Part shown: in pieces, positions 24,390-35,974 of the stretch
Position numbering within the stretch: position 1 is the stretch's first letter
How the letters are laid out: each line of letters starts with the position of its first letter
DNA from: Calliopum simillimum
Taxonomy: Eukaryota; Arthropoda; Insecta; Diptera; Lauxaniidae
DNA length: 64,000 nt
NCBI GenBank assembly: GCA_951812925.1
Contig: OX638370.1
Span: forward strand, 4,798,001-4,862,000
Reading direction: 5' to 3'
Notes under the pieces: generated by a model
Seen by the model: only the letters and a program-made list of their open reading frames with translations
Database searches by the model: none
What the model was told of the DNA's origin: nothing
Made by a program: the position numbers and the translations under genes

Positions 24390-24740
24390 CTGAAACTATT
24401 TAACGTACATGGATGAAATTCGGTACATTTTTAAAAGCATCAAGACAAATAATGTGGAAAAAATGGGGGTGTCACGTTCCACAAAAACCACTTCATCATA
24501 TCTCTGAAAATATTTATCGCACATGAATGAGATTTAACACATGTATGCAGAGCGCCAGGACAAATAATGTTCGCTGGGGAAATGGGCGCTGCCACGCCGC
24601 TAAAAAAAGAAATTCATAATTTATAAGATTTGGTACACATGTAAAATCGATTGGGGCAAATGACATCCTTTGGAAAAATTGGTGATGCCAAGTCAACTTA
24701 ACAAGATAAGGTAATCCAACATTCACTGGGAAATCCTGGT
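24390..24740 (+). repeat. Tandem units of about 110 bp ending in a CACTGGGAAAT tail
   Basis: Units built on CTGAAACTATTTAACG...GATGAAATT (24,392; diverged at 24,497 and 24,609) run to CATTCACTGGGAAATCCTGG. The same units and nearly the same tail occur at 56.93-57.21 kb, where the tail is CACACTGGGAAATGCTAGT. Confidence 0.6.
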
Positions 24741-27465
24741 TTCAATTTAAAAGATTTTCAATTTAAAATTTGTATGGTGGAAAAAATGTCACGTTCATAT
24801 TGTCACGTATTGATTCAGTTTATGATCAAAATAAAGTACAGAAGATATATGAATCAAACAAAATACATTACAAAGTAACATTATTGCATAAGATTCTAAG
24901 ATTAGTCGCACTAAAAAATTCTGACTTGTTTCGCTGAATTCTGACTTTCTTTGAATAGGCACGAAAACTACTTCTATTTTTGTCACGTTCGCTCTGCGTG
25001 TTTTTTTGCATGTATCTTAGAACCAGGACTTCGCCTGCTATTAACGTTGGCACTAATAATAGTGCTATCTAGGGGCTATAAAGTAAAGTAAAAACTAAAA
25101 TCAAAATATGTTTTACTTCCATTTCTTTTGCACTTTAAATGTGTACGACGGTCACGTTCGTCACCTGGCAAATGCCCAAATCTAAGCAGTGTGACCAACC
25201 TTAACCTTAATAAAGATAAAATTATACCTAACGCCACTTAGTCAGAAAAGATTACCGCATTTATTTTAGTTTGACTTTTCCGATGTTAATAGATGCTTCT
25301 AGTTATACAACCCCCATTCTGAATTAAATTGATGTTTTGGATGTTATCGATTTATTCTAAGTTTGTCCAGACATATCCCAGTCTTATTGACTTTTCTGAT
25401 GCTATTTGAAATTATTCGATGTGGCTTTTTGTTTTTGGGGATGTTCTGTTAATTTTGTTAATATAAAAAGCTTTCTTTTCGTGTAAAGGAGGAAAAACTA
25501 AACAAATGTTTTCGAAGAAAAAAAAAATAAAAAAAAAAAAAAATTCTTTGAAACAATAGTTGCTACTCCTCGTGCTGTTGTTATTATGCTGATTGTCGTT
25601 GTAAAAATATAAAAAAAAAGAAAAAATAAAGGTAACCTATTTTATCAGCTTGTCGCGTTTTATTCAAACTCACTGAACATTTCTTTCGAATTTTAGTCGT
25701 AATTGAAATTCAACACAAACTGTTGACAGTAAACGTGTGTAAAAGAAAGAATTTTTATTAACGGCAAAAAAATTAAATAAAATTCTTTCTACAACCAAAA
25801 TATCAGCACTAAAAAGACAAGAAAAAAAAAAAAAAACAAAAAATACAAAATAATCACCGGCCAAAAAATTCCCATCGCATGTGTTCAGTCGCATATTTTT
25901 AAATTCGTTATTAATTGTCAGTTAAAAGCCGTTCGTACATACAAACCGCCAGATACAATTGTTAATTGGCTAAAAGTAGCGACAACAACAGCAACAACAA
26001 GAACAATAGCAATACAACAAATAAAGTGCCAATCGTCATAACACATATGCCACCAATATAACAACAACAACTACAACAATAAGAACTAAAGCAATAACAC
26101 AATCTACGCTATTGTACTACGATATTCTTACCAAATTCTTAAGGTACAAAAACAAAAAAGTAACCGAAACGCCGTAAATGCGTTACGTTAGTTTGGTTTT
26201 ATGTTTTTTTTTTACTTTGGCGGGTTGTTTATTTCGTTGCTTTTAAAAATTTATTTCCGGTGCCTTTGCGCAAAACACCGGTCTGCCTGCGTTGGTGCCC
26301 GATCCGCATTTTGTCGTTGAACGTCAAAATCACCGGTTGCGGTTAACGCGTTGTGTCTCTGCTACGACGATGATAACTTCATTATCATCATCATCATTGT
26401 CATTATTAGTTGATTTCTTGTTCTCGTTATTTTGCGGTTTCTTTTGTTTTAACGTGCCTTACGTTTTAACAACGTAACGTGCTTAATAATATCAAGTTGG
26501 GCCGTAAATAGAGAAAAAAATGTTTTTGTGTAAACAAAATCGGAATCAAAAGAAAAAGAAAAGATAACAACAGCTGTGTTCTGCTGCTCTGCTGCTGCAA
26601 GACAATAAAGCGTGTGTGCGTCTGATTGTCTCTCAGTTTATTGTGCTGTCTTACGTCTTAATGCTGGCGTTATGTTGTTTATTCATACCGTAAAAGTGTC
26701 TAGAGATGCCTTCGATTTGGAGTGTTAAAATTTGAGCTATTAGTGCAAATAATGTGAAATGGAGATTTCTACTTAAAATTAGAAAACTGAATTTTTGTGC
26801 AGACCTTTATTTTAACATTTTAAAGGCTTGGTAGATCTAAAGATATTCGATGCCAATAAGTATCTCGTTTACGAATACTTTAACAGAAATGGCAATTTTG
26901 TAGCTCTAAAAATTTCCTACAAAAAAGATTAAGAAGTTATTTTTCATACGACTTATATGAAATGACTTTCTATAGTTTTTACAATTTTACCAAATAACAG
27001 TTTTTTTTTTTTTTTTTTTTTTTGCAGCAATGTCGGGTTCCTAATGTTTTATCATCATAAAAACCATAGTTTGCATCACATAATTTTTTTATGTTTTAAG
27101 AAATTGAGAAAAAAAAATTTTAAAAACATAGCACTAAAAATTTCTGCCCCTTGCACTTATCTGATTTTTAAAACTTACCCAATTTTTTTAAATAGATGAC
27201 AAACACTATGTTGTTATATACCACAGCAATCTTTTTTTACTCTTTTAAAGAGCCGCCATTTTAAAAATCAACAACAAGTAATTGGCAGACATGGCTTACA
27301 TGTATTGATTAGTATACTCCAATCTTTACAATTATCATCTTCTGCCGAACGATGTTATCACATAATTTTTTCTGCTACTAGCGCTCTATCTATGTATATT
27401 AGACCATATCACCTTCCAGGCAAATAAATAAAATAATAGTCCGCCGTACCGCCCCTAAAACAAAG
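24741..27465. other. Gene-free stretch with leader-like DNA at 25.9-26.7 kb
   Basis: Around 25,970-26,100 CAACAACAACA runs appear, and 26,220-26,680 is less AT-rich, with a TCTCAGTTTATT initiator-like site near 26,632. This resembles a transcription start and leader of a fly gene, but no coding exon could be fixed; an open frame at 26,292-26,477 ends in Ser/Leu/Phe runs and is not convincing. A 23-base T tract lies at 27,001. Confidence 0.3.
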
Positions 27466-28066
27466 TATATCAATATTTATGTCTTAAAGAGATCTCCAGA
27501 GGTCATTGACATCAAGTGTCCCGTTCAAGTACTTACCCACCGGATCTCAGTTCCTACCTTCTTAATGTGCCGCCCTAATGTCATAAAATTAAAGATCGCA
27601 TAAAATCATTAAACTTTTCCTAAGAAAGTATTTCGATTACTCCGTTAGAAATATTTTAAAAAATATTTTTTTTTTTTTGCCGAACATAGGTTAACGAAAA
27701 AAAAGTCCGCCGTACCACCTCTAAAACGATGTATTTTTGCAAGAAAATTCTGAAAAATTTTTTTTTTTACCGAACGTAGGGTTCGCCCTTAAACGTTTTT
27801 CATCATATATTCTACATTTACAGTCCGATCTTAAAGTATAATATATCAATATTTATGTTTTAAAGAGCCCTCTTTTTTTGCACAAGAGGTTATTGGCATC
27901 AATTGCCCCGTTCAAGTACTTACCCACCGGATCTCAGTTTCTACCTTCATAATGTGCCACCCTTATGTCATAAAATTAAAAAATCATTAAACTTTTCCCA
28001 AGGAAGTATTTCGATTACTCCGTTAGAAATATTTTAAAAAATATTTTTTTTTTTTAGGCCGAACTA
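27466..28066 (+). repeat. Tandem duplication, two units spaced about 370 bp
   Basis: Unit 1 (27,466-27,700) and unit 2 (27,834-28,066) share long identical runs such as CCGTTCAAGTACTTACCCAC and AGTATTTCGATTACTCCGTT and end in the same T tract followed by GCCGAAC. Unit 2 has lost the segment around 27,590-27,605. Non-coding. Confidence 0.85.
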
Positions 28067-28163
28067 AGTCTCCCCTTTTCAACAAATCTTCGGTATTTAG
28101 TGTCAGTACTACTAAAATGCTACTTTTTCGAATGAAAGCTGGAATAATACCTTTACTACTCTC

Positions 28164-28430
28164 TTACTTTGTTTTAACTAAATAATAAATAAACTCACAA
28201 GCAGTCCAGATAGCAGCTGTGTGGTCATTACACAGATTATGATGTATCGCGTAATGCTTAAAAATCCCTCCAATTCCATGGCCAGTGCTTGAAAAAGTCC
28301 ATTTTTTGGTCATGGTACTTTTTTGCATTTCATGGAGTATGAAGTGATTTTTAAAGTGGCTTGCAGCACCATCAAAAATAATTGTCATACTCTCAACTTT
28401 TGCTGTTGATGAAATTGATTCCTTCAGAAT
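28164..28430 (-). pseudogene. Relic of a transposon-associated protein with an SDG..S.FKN motif
   Basis: The minus strand encodes IIFDGAASHFKN, then KKWTFSSTGHGIGGIFKHYA about 25 residues later. I associate this pattern (an Asp-Gly-Ala/Pro-Ser-x-Phe-Lys-Asn block, then a Trp-containing block with S.GHGxG) with uncharacterised insect and invertebrate proteins that travel with transposons. The usual Lys in HGKG is Ile here. The frame upstream (to 28,646) is Phe/Leu-rich and looks like read-through, and no further domain follows. Function unknown; the family link is from memory and moderate. Confidence 0.4.
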
Positions 28431-30472
28431 AAAAAAAATTGAGCAGTGAAAAATGCGAAGAAATGCTAAAGTATTCAAAAATGCCATTTTTGAAGAGTGA
28501 GGTAACCAGAGGGATAACTTCTTGTTACATACCCAAAACAGCACAACACAATTACATGAAAGTAATCGAAAAAAAACTAATAAAAATCTCGAGAACTTCC
28601 GAAAGGAAACAAAAGCCAAGTTACAGTCAAATCGCAAAAAACACAAACAATACTTGGTTTTCTATACCTTGAGTATATTTAGGTTCCATCTAACTTATTA
28701 TGAATGAATTTTGTGTCTCGAAAATAAAGAATTTGGTTATTTAGGTTTTATTCAAGTTTTTCAAGATATCTTGAAAACCAAAAATAGTAGAAGAATGTAA
28801 GTGCCATTTTCGGAATCAGTATCGCAAAACCGTCTAGGAAAGTGACAACTGAACTGTGTAATTTTTCTTATTCATTTTGTAGACAAAAACGCAATTGTTA
28901 CATAAAAAATTGCAAAATTTTACACTTACAACAAAAAAAGCAAGAAAGCCGTCATAACTGGAATAAAGAGGACGTGCTTTACTATCACTGTGCAAATTTT
29001 CGAGAAAAAAAAGATGGTGTTTTTGAGAAAATTTGCATTTTATTTTAAACATAAAAGTCAATTTTAAAGAAATTATTTTTTCCCATATTACGTAAAAGAA
29101 TTTCATGGAGCATCAATTACATTTTGATTCATGTAAAACAGTTGAAAAATAAAGAAATGCGGTTGAAAAACCGAATGCACTTCATGATTTTTTAAAAATT
29201 AAATTTTCGGCAAAATTCCTACAAAACGCCATAAAATCTCGAATTTTGGTCCAAATCAAAAAAAAAAAAAAAAAAAAAAATACGTGTTCCCTTATTTTGA
29301 TTGAAAAAAAATATTTTGCTAGTTTGAAGTTGATACGCAAACCTAAGTGCACACTCACCGTATGAATTGAAACGGAATCAGTCTATTGCTATTCATTTTA
29401 CCGATGAACAACGCATGGGCCATATTTTATCGAAGCTCGAGCACCGCCAGAAATACAGCCAACTGATTCCAGTTGAGATATGATTGAGTAAAATTCGATG
29501 CTTTTTATTGATAGTTACTAATAAATTAATTGAAGTGGGTATTTACCAAATAATATGAAAATTTTTCGGCTTGAATGAAACTTTCGATTGAAACAAAATT
29601 TTATATATAGCTATCATATGCTTCACTTTGTCATCGTCAAATTCTTCAATGAATATTATTTGTCCCAGTGCCTTTTGCATACATACCAAAATTCACACAT
29701 TTGTCTTCATTTTTCTTGGAACTATATTTTTATTATAAAATTAATTATTTTAATTTCATTACCATTAAATGATACATTTCAAAGCTTAAAATCAATTACC
29801 AACATTTGCCGCTGAATTCTTTTTTCCCCTTTAAGTTTAACAAATAAAAACATACCTAGGCCTAAAAGTATGCAATTCAATTTTTATTTGTGCATGGCGA
29901 GACTATTGAAAATTTCTATTGACTCATTAAAGTGTTTAAACGTGATGCCGATTAAGTTAAGAAAAAAAGTAAATAAAATTACCAAAAGCGTTGAATAACA
30001 ATTATAGCAACAATAAAATCAACAACAACAACCATCGATAACTTAAACAAATCTACGCCATCCATCCAGCAAAGCAAACAAATTAAAAAAAAGTGACATA
30101 CAAACTTTACGCTAAAAGCGAACTCAATTGATTTCTAAAGAAACGTAGTCTAATTAATGTGTCGCTTTATTTATCTTTACCAAAAAAAAAAAATTGTGTG
30201 TTTTTTCTTTACTTTTAGCATTTGTCTTGAGAAGAAAAAAAAAAGTTGATTGAAAAAAAAAATCAAATTCAAATCAGAAATATTAAAAATTTATCATCAT
30301 CAATTGTCTGTTAAACGTTGAACAAAATGTTGCCAACAGTTTTAAAGCGAAATAAAAAAAATTGTTTCAATTAGCAACATCAAAACTTGATGATTTTTTA
30401 ATTAACAAGTTTTGTATCGCAAAAAAGAGAAAAAAACAAGTGAAAAAATTTTAAAAATTCGCAAATTAAAAA
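28431..30472. other. No gene seen; probable 5' flank or leader of the 30.5-kb exon
   Basis: AT-rich, with a 22-base A tract near 29,259. From about 29,990 to 30,470 the strand is A-rich with CAACAACAACAACC runs, as in fly leaders. Nothing coding is recognised. Confidence 0.35.
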
Positions 30473-30806
30473 AAAACCGTCAAAATTCGCAAGTTTCATA
30501 GCGCTGAAAATTACGAAGCCTTCAACACGGCATCCTTTAGTCGCAGCGTACATTCGACGCCAACGCAGCAGCAACATCAACAACAGCAGCACCTATTGCA
30601 ACAGCAATATCATCATAACCATCACCAACAACAGCAGCATCAGCAACAACATCACCAGTTTAGTAAACGAAAACGTATCTATGCGTCCACCGGCAGTGCT
30701 GCAAATATCATGATGGATCGCGAAAGCCTTAGCGAGTGGGCTAAGGATAAACCTTTGAGTATATTGCAATTGGATCCAGCAGATCGTGCGGTGCTGCGTA
30801 TAGCAG
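30473..30806 (+). CDS. shot: N-terminal exon of a spectraplakin (short stop-like), partial
   Basis: One open exon ends at the consensus donor GCAG|GTGAGC (30,806/30,807), phase 1. It encodes AENYEAFNTASFSRSVHSTP, a Gln/His-rich stretch (about 30,560-30,660), FSKRKRIYASTGSAANIMMD, and finally LSILQLDPADRAVLRIA. The last block resembles the segment just before the first calponin-homology domain of the fly spectraplakin Short stop, where the next codons read D-ERDAIQ; the phase-1 break fits. Spectraplakins cross-link actin and microtubules. No in-frame ATG lies between the stop at 30,470 and 30,710, so either translation starts at the tandem ATGs at 30,710, or an upstream exon joins by an acceptor I cannot see (AAG|TTT near 30,494 has no pyrimidine tract). 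The calponin-homology exons are outside the window. The identification is from memory of the family. Confidence 0.55.
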
Positions 30807-32090
30807 GTGAGCTTAAAAGAAAATTTTTTTATAAAAACATGATTGTGTAAAATTATGCAAACTAAAAGCTTTCGTTTTTGTTTTAGCCTTGAAATAAAGT
30901 TTTCTATATTTAAAAACACAGTTTTGGGTTCTAAATTTTAACGAACTGTAAAAAGTGAACAGCTAGCTTGCCCAAAAAAAAAAGAAACCAATTTAGTGGT
31001 ATGGTATATACCAAAATTTTAAAATTTTTTTGACTAATTTATGTTTTGAGAACAGAGATCTGAGCTATCCTTGAGCAGAAAACATCCACTTTTGCCAACG
31101 GCATCGACTAGCTTGAAGTTTTCCCCTTAAACCATGCCTTTAACTTTATCAATTGAGTTTCTGAGATATCACCCATTAAAGTAAAGGTATCGCAACTCCA
31201 TACAAATTAAATGTAGTGCTACACATGGATTTTCGATACTTTTACCTCAATGAAAGATATCTCGGAAAGTAATGACCCAATTGAAAAAGTTAAATGCAAG
31301 GTTTAAGGTGAAAGCTTAGCGATGTAGTTGGCAAAAGTGAACTGCATTAATTCCTGAATGTACGCGATATGTCTGAAGATAGTATTACCTGCATTAAATA
31401 GCAAATACTTTGTGTCGCGTCGAAATGTCTTAACAGTACTTGTACTGACCTGTCTTGTTTGATTTACTTCAGTTCAGTGCATATACTGTCGTTGTAATAT
31501 ATACTACAATATGCTACTCCAGAGACAAAAGTAATTTTTCGTTCTCTGTAGTTTTTCTACTCGCACGTTCTACTCGCACGTTCTACACTAACCTGAAGTA
31601 TTTGTTTGTATAAAATACAGTACCTACACTGAAGTATTTAAAAAATCAGGTTTTCTTTTGACACTGATAAAACAAGACAGTGTACTACAGTGCCGAAATG
31701 AAATCAGTGTACAGAGAAGATTTGATTCTTGAATTTTTTTGATTGAATACTCCAAATAAGTGTAAAATTTTCGAGTAAAAAAAGCACACTAAATTTCAAG
31801 CTGTCGTGTGCAGGCCCCTATTACCAACCGCCTCTTTAAAAAACCTCAGAAAATCATGTATAATTACTTTATTATGTTTAAAAAAGTGGCATAAACTCTA
31901 CAACAGCGCGAACTTCACAAAAGCAATACCATATAACAATATGTAATTATATTAGTGTTTTGACTGACCTTTGTAATAATGGAGTACTTTCTTTTGAAAT
32001 CTACATTTATTTCTTTATTTATGTATACATTTTTCAATTCATTAAAAATAAACTTAACCGAAAAGTGTTAATTTTTCTACAATTTGCCAG
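30807..32090 (+). other. Presumed intron
   Basis: Runs from the GTGAGC donor to the acceptor TTTGCCAG at 32,090. AT-rich; holds a dispersed repeat at 31.41 kb and otherwise nothing recognisable. Confidence 0.4.
31411..31826 (+). repeat. Dispersed repeat, copy 1 (mate at 36.70 kb)
   Basis: Shares ordered blocks with 36,703-37,218 on the same strand: CTGTCTTGTTTGATT, CAGTTCAGTGCATATRCTGT, TTTTCTACTCGCACGTT, AATACAGTA, and a shared end near GGCCCCTA. A local duplication CTACTCGCACGTT occurs in this copy. Probably a non-autonomous element; no terminal repeats were defined. Confidence 0.75.
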
Positions 32091-32225
32091 CATTTATTTG
32101 CAACTTTCTTGGCAACAGCAACTACTGCAGCAACAACACCAACACCTTACCATTCAGTCAGCACCATCAACTACAGCATTGCGCCAACAGTTCAATGTAC
32201 TCCTACATTCACTCCAGTCACATTG
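32091..32225 (+). CDS. Candidate 135-nt cassette exon
   Basis: A T-rich tract and CAG acceptor at 32,088-32,090 open a stop-free segment ending at ATTG|GTCAGT (32,225/32,226). Entered in phase 1, as left by the 30,806 donor, it reads FICNFLGNSNYCSNNTNTLP, FSQHHQLQHCANSSM and YSYIHSSHI, 45 codons, and leaves phase 1 again. A length divisible by three with equal phases means it could be included or skipped without changing the downstream frame. Composition (Asn/Gln/Ser/His) is like other alternative fly exons, but CAA-rich DNA can be open by chance. I do not recognise the peptide. Confidence 0.35.
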
Positions 32226-33562
32226 GTCAGTGTTTCTTAAATAATTTCAATGCTCTAAAGCGCTTGTATAGCACTTTTACTAAAACAGCAAAAAAAAAAA
32301 AATATTGTTACAAACATTTGTGCAGCGCTGCAAACAACACGTTGCAGTTATTCATTTAGAAACAGTTAGCTAGTAGCTTGGGAAATACCACAGCAGCAAG
32401 CATGCATCCAATGACAGTAACGGCGGCAACAACAACAATTTCATACAAAAACAAAACAAAAAGAAGCAAAATTTAATGCCGCGTCGGCGTTGTCGTCGTC
32501 GTCGCGCGGATATGATCTGCAAATGATCTGTTGCTGTTAAATTGTAATGTTGTTGGTTGCCATTGCTGCTATGTATTACCATTGCTCTTTGTGCTAACTA
32601 ACTGTCTGACTGAATGACTGACTTAAGTGTTGGCTGCCATGTTGTTGCTGTTGCTGCTGCTGGTTGTTTGGTTGGTTGCCTCGTACCGACTGTGGCAGTG
32701 TGGCAGTTGCTGCTACCTTTTCCGCTTTGCATGGGAAGTCAGTGTTGTTTAATATACCCTACAGACAAGGTATATTAACTTCGTCCTCACATTTGTAATG
32801 CATAGGACGGATAGTTTTGATACGAGATTAGAATTCATATAATTTTATAAAATTTGGTACACTGACTGTTGATGCAAAAGTATAGCTCGTGGTATTAAAA
32901 ACGTGCGGAATCTGTTTACTATACTCCTTACACCCCAGTTACTGAAACACATACTGAGAGAATTATTTCAAATAATGCAAGCAAAACTGGACGAATTGAA
33001 ATATAACAAAAATACTATGTATGACCTGAGCAAGCTCTAAACAAATACTGTGCGAATTTAAGCAAAAGCACTTGATACTCTTACTTCACTTAGAAGTTAA
33101 ATCTCTATGGATAAAAAAGATACGAGACACTAGAAATGGACCAAGACTGAAAAAAAAACTGATCTGATTCGAACCATATAGTGTAGACCCTGTAGAGTCT
33201 ACAGTGTAGACCCATGCTGGCATATACTTCAAAACGAAATACACAACCAGTTAATTGAATGTCAAAAAGTATCACTCAATTTTGTACTGCTAATATAGTG
33301 TAGGGTATTTAATTTTTGTAAAGACCAAAGTTAACACCCTTGCTAGTTTTTTTGGCGTAGTCTATGTCCAGTATAAAATAATAAAGAAAATTTACAAATC
33401 GAATCATGCTGTTGCGCTTTGCTATACACCAGCAATAAAAATTATATGCTGTTTATTCTTATTCCAAAAAAATGTAATACATAGAAGAGGAAACGCAGAT
33501 ATATGAGAAAAGGAGCATTTTGATTGCTTTATGATTCTTAAGATGTTCATGAGAGTAATAAT
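32226..33562. other. Intron-like DNA with CAA/TTG-rich segments
   Basis: About 32,390-32,700 carries GCAACAACAACA, GTCGTCGTCGTCG and TTGCTGTTGCTGCTGCTG runs. A short palindrome TATACCCTACAGACAAGGTATA lies near 32,753. No exon could be supported. Confidence 0.35.
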
Positions 33563-34690
33563 ATCTTCTCTTCTTATACGAGATAAAATTGTATGTACTT
33601 ATGTATGTTTGTTTGGAACGGGCAAAACTTTTTCTCGAAAACGGGTACAGCGATTTTAATGAAACTTGGAACAGTGTTAGATATTAGCATACAATGAAGA
33701 ATGAGCTAGGTTTGAACTTTGTAAATGCTCACCAGGGGGCGTGGCACCACCCTAAATTTTAAATTTGATTTGGTCATAACTCGCAAACCATACAAGGTAT
33801 TTGAATGAAATTTGGTGAGCGGGTACGGCTTAATAATACCTTAAAGCAGACGAAAAGTGGGCGGGATCGAAGAAGTGCCACTCCCACTTTTTAACCCTTG
33901 AAAATTTTGTTTCAATATTACTCGAAAACGACTCCGACAATTTTGATGAAAATTTAGGATCTGTTACCTCTTCAAACAAGTGTTAATATGTCATATGCCA
34001 TTATATTGGGAAAACTCGTTAAAGGGCGTGGCACCGTCCACAAAAATATAATGCGCTATAAAAAGAAAACTACTAAAGCAATCTTTCTGAATTTAACTGT
34101 AGGGAGTTTACTTGCTATTAGACACCTACGACCTGAAAGTAGGCAAAATATCGAAAGTGCGCGTGGAACCTCCCATACAAGTAAAACACATTAAATGCTG
34201 TTTCTCGCAAATGATACAACATATTTTGATGAAATTTGGTGTGCGAATCTGGATCAGGAGTATCTAAAGCATAACAAAAAGAAGGCTTTGTTTAATAATT
34301 GCCACGCCCACTTTTTTATCAAAATAAAAATTTTGGTTGATAACTCAGGCACAAAAAAAAAATGGAATGAACTGTTTAATGCTTATATGCAGTCTTATGT
34401 ACTTTTTGACGCTAAATCCGTCTTCATCAGCAGAACTGTCATTATACCTGCAGGATTTTGCAATATCCTTGCTTGAAGTTAAAGAAAACGCTGTGTTCAG
34501 TCTTACAGCGCAGCTACAAGAAAAGGTGAAATTCTTTTTTATTAATAGCATCGGATAGTTACACTCTTCCTTATCCGAATATCCTTTCAGATTTTTCCAA
34601 TAGGATTCTTATTTTCCGAGTTATGATCCTTTGAAGATATTTCAGCCGCCATACAAAAGACAAAATATTTTGGGTGCGTGGCATATCCAA
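33563..34690 (+). repeat. Long dispersed repeat, copy A (one internal unit)
   Basis: Starts TCTTCTCTTCTTATACGAGA and includes CTCGAAAACGGGTACAGCGA, several GGGCGTGGCACC motifs and, near its end, TATACCTGCAGGATTTTG. Copy B at 62,654 follows it almost base for base but has an extra internal unit of about 470 bp. Frames of up to 93 codons are shared by both copies, but they show no protein family. The TC start after an A and the TGTATGTTTGTTTGGAA block recall Helitron 5' ends; no matching 3' end was seen. Confidence 0.85.
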
Positions 34691-34920
34691 TTTATTTATG
34701 TTAGGGCATTCTATTTCGCCAAAAAAAAATTTGAGTTTTTGATATTTTTCTATGCCATTCGATGCTTTCTCATCAGTTTATTTATCATTTTGAAAACATG
34801 ACCGTTAGAAGTGAAAAGATACAAGTTTCATAACAAAAAATAGCTATGAATAAAAACATCGACTAAAATAATAAGATTAGATTGTTGACCGAGCAGAGAT
34901 CGGTCTCCAGGTACTATATA

Positions 34921-35010
34921 TGAAGCAAAACACGCCAAGTGTACCAGCTGAACATTTTTTTGTCTCCGATTTTGCTGAAATTCGGCAATATGGTAGTTCC
35001 GGTGTGCAAG
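34921..35010 (+). repeat. Fragment shared with the element at 5.6-6.4 kb
   Basis: GAAGCAAAACACGCCAAGTG and the following TGTACCAGCTGAA match 5903-5930 closely, and the next 50 bases match with more changes (GATTTTGCTGAAATTCGGCA against GATTTGGCTAAAATTTGGCA). Probably another copy of that pogo-like element; no ends were found. Confidence 0.55.
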
Positions 35011-35446
35011 AACAATAATCCGGGAGGATTTAGTCCTACTTAGTACCACTTTTTGTTAAAATACAGGGAGTTGAAGTTAGCGTTTTTAGTAATTTTCATG
35101 AAAAGGGTGTTTTTTCAAAAATTTACAGCTTACACCAAAGTTTGTAAATTGATATATCTATGTAACTGGTCCTATTCACCTTCAAGTGTTCTTTTTACAA
35201 AAAAAAAACCACATGGTGAAACAAATTTTTTTTTCACCAAAATTTTTTAAACTTAAAAATACTTTTGAATTTTTTTGAAAAAACCCCCCTTAAATTTTTT
35301 TTAGTAGTACATACTTTAAATTAAATCATAATTTATAAGCCTTGAAATGATGTACGACTCAAGATAGAATTCGGTCGCTAGATAAGAGTTCTTGGCTTTT
35401 GAACGCCCGCGTCAGGCAAAACTCATTGTTTACTCAAGAGGAAACG

Positions 35447-35974
35447 TAAACGTTCTCACAACGTTTTAATGTACAAGTGCTATTTGTTTTGTTTACAGTG
35501 AGTTAAGAAAATCAATTTTTCCATTGATAATTTAATCGATTGATAAATTATGGGGTTTCCAATGTTTATGCAAAATCGAATGTATTGGAGTGGAACTAAT
35601 GCCAAAGGATGCCTCTATCTCACGGTATGTCACATGACGATCTTGCATTATCAGTTCACGCACGGCATCAATGTTCTCTGGCACAACGGCCGTTTTTGGA
35701 CGACCTTCATGGAATTCATCTTTGAGCGAGCGTCGGCCACGATTGAATTCATTAAACCAGTTTTTCACAGTGCTTTAGGATGGTGCTTCAGCGCCATACA
35801 AAGATTTAACTTCATTCATGCACTCTTGTCGTAATAATCCACGTCGAAAGTTGTGAAAAATTATCGCACGAAAATGTTCACGAGTTAATTCCATTTTTTT
35901 GCCAAATTGATTTTTTCAAGTCACTGTCAACAACACAAATGATGGTCGTAGGTAAAAACGTTCTGAGTACGTTT
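35447..35974 (-). mobile_element. mariner-like deletion derivative with long inverted ends
   Basis: About 73 bases at 35,447-35,521 and 35,903-35,974 are imperfect inverted repeats (landmarks AAACGTTCTCACAACGTTTT against AAACGTACTCAGAACGTTTT, and CAGTGAGTTAAGAAAATCAA against CAGTGACTTGAAAAAATCAA). Between them lies the transposase fragment described separately. The catalytic part is missing, so any mobility would depend on a full-length relative. Exact outer ends and a TA duplication were not resolved. Confidence 0.65.
35532..35894 (-). pseudogene. mariner transposase N-terminal fragment
   Basis: From an ATG at 35,894 the frame reads MELTREHFRAIIFHNFRRGL and then KSLYGAEAPS, meets one in-frame TAA, and continues as TVKNWFNEFNRGRRSLKDEF, HEGRPKTAVVPENIDAVREL and YREIEASFGISSTPIHSILH. 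These are the two helix-turn-helix motifs and the GRP linker of a mariner-family DNA-binding domain. After HSILHKH a short deletion leads to W-KPHNLSI and the frame ends. The DDD catalytic domain is absent. Confidence 0.85.

Noticed and set aside
35532..35768. Functional mariner gene
   Set aside because: In-frame stop upstream, internal deletion and no catalytic domain.
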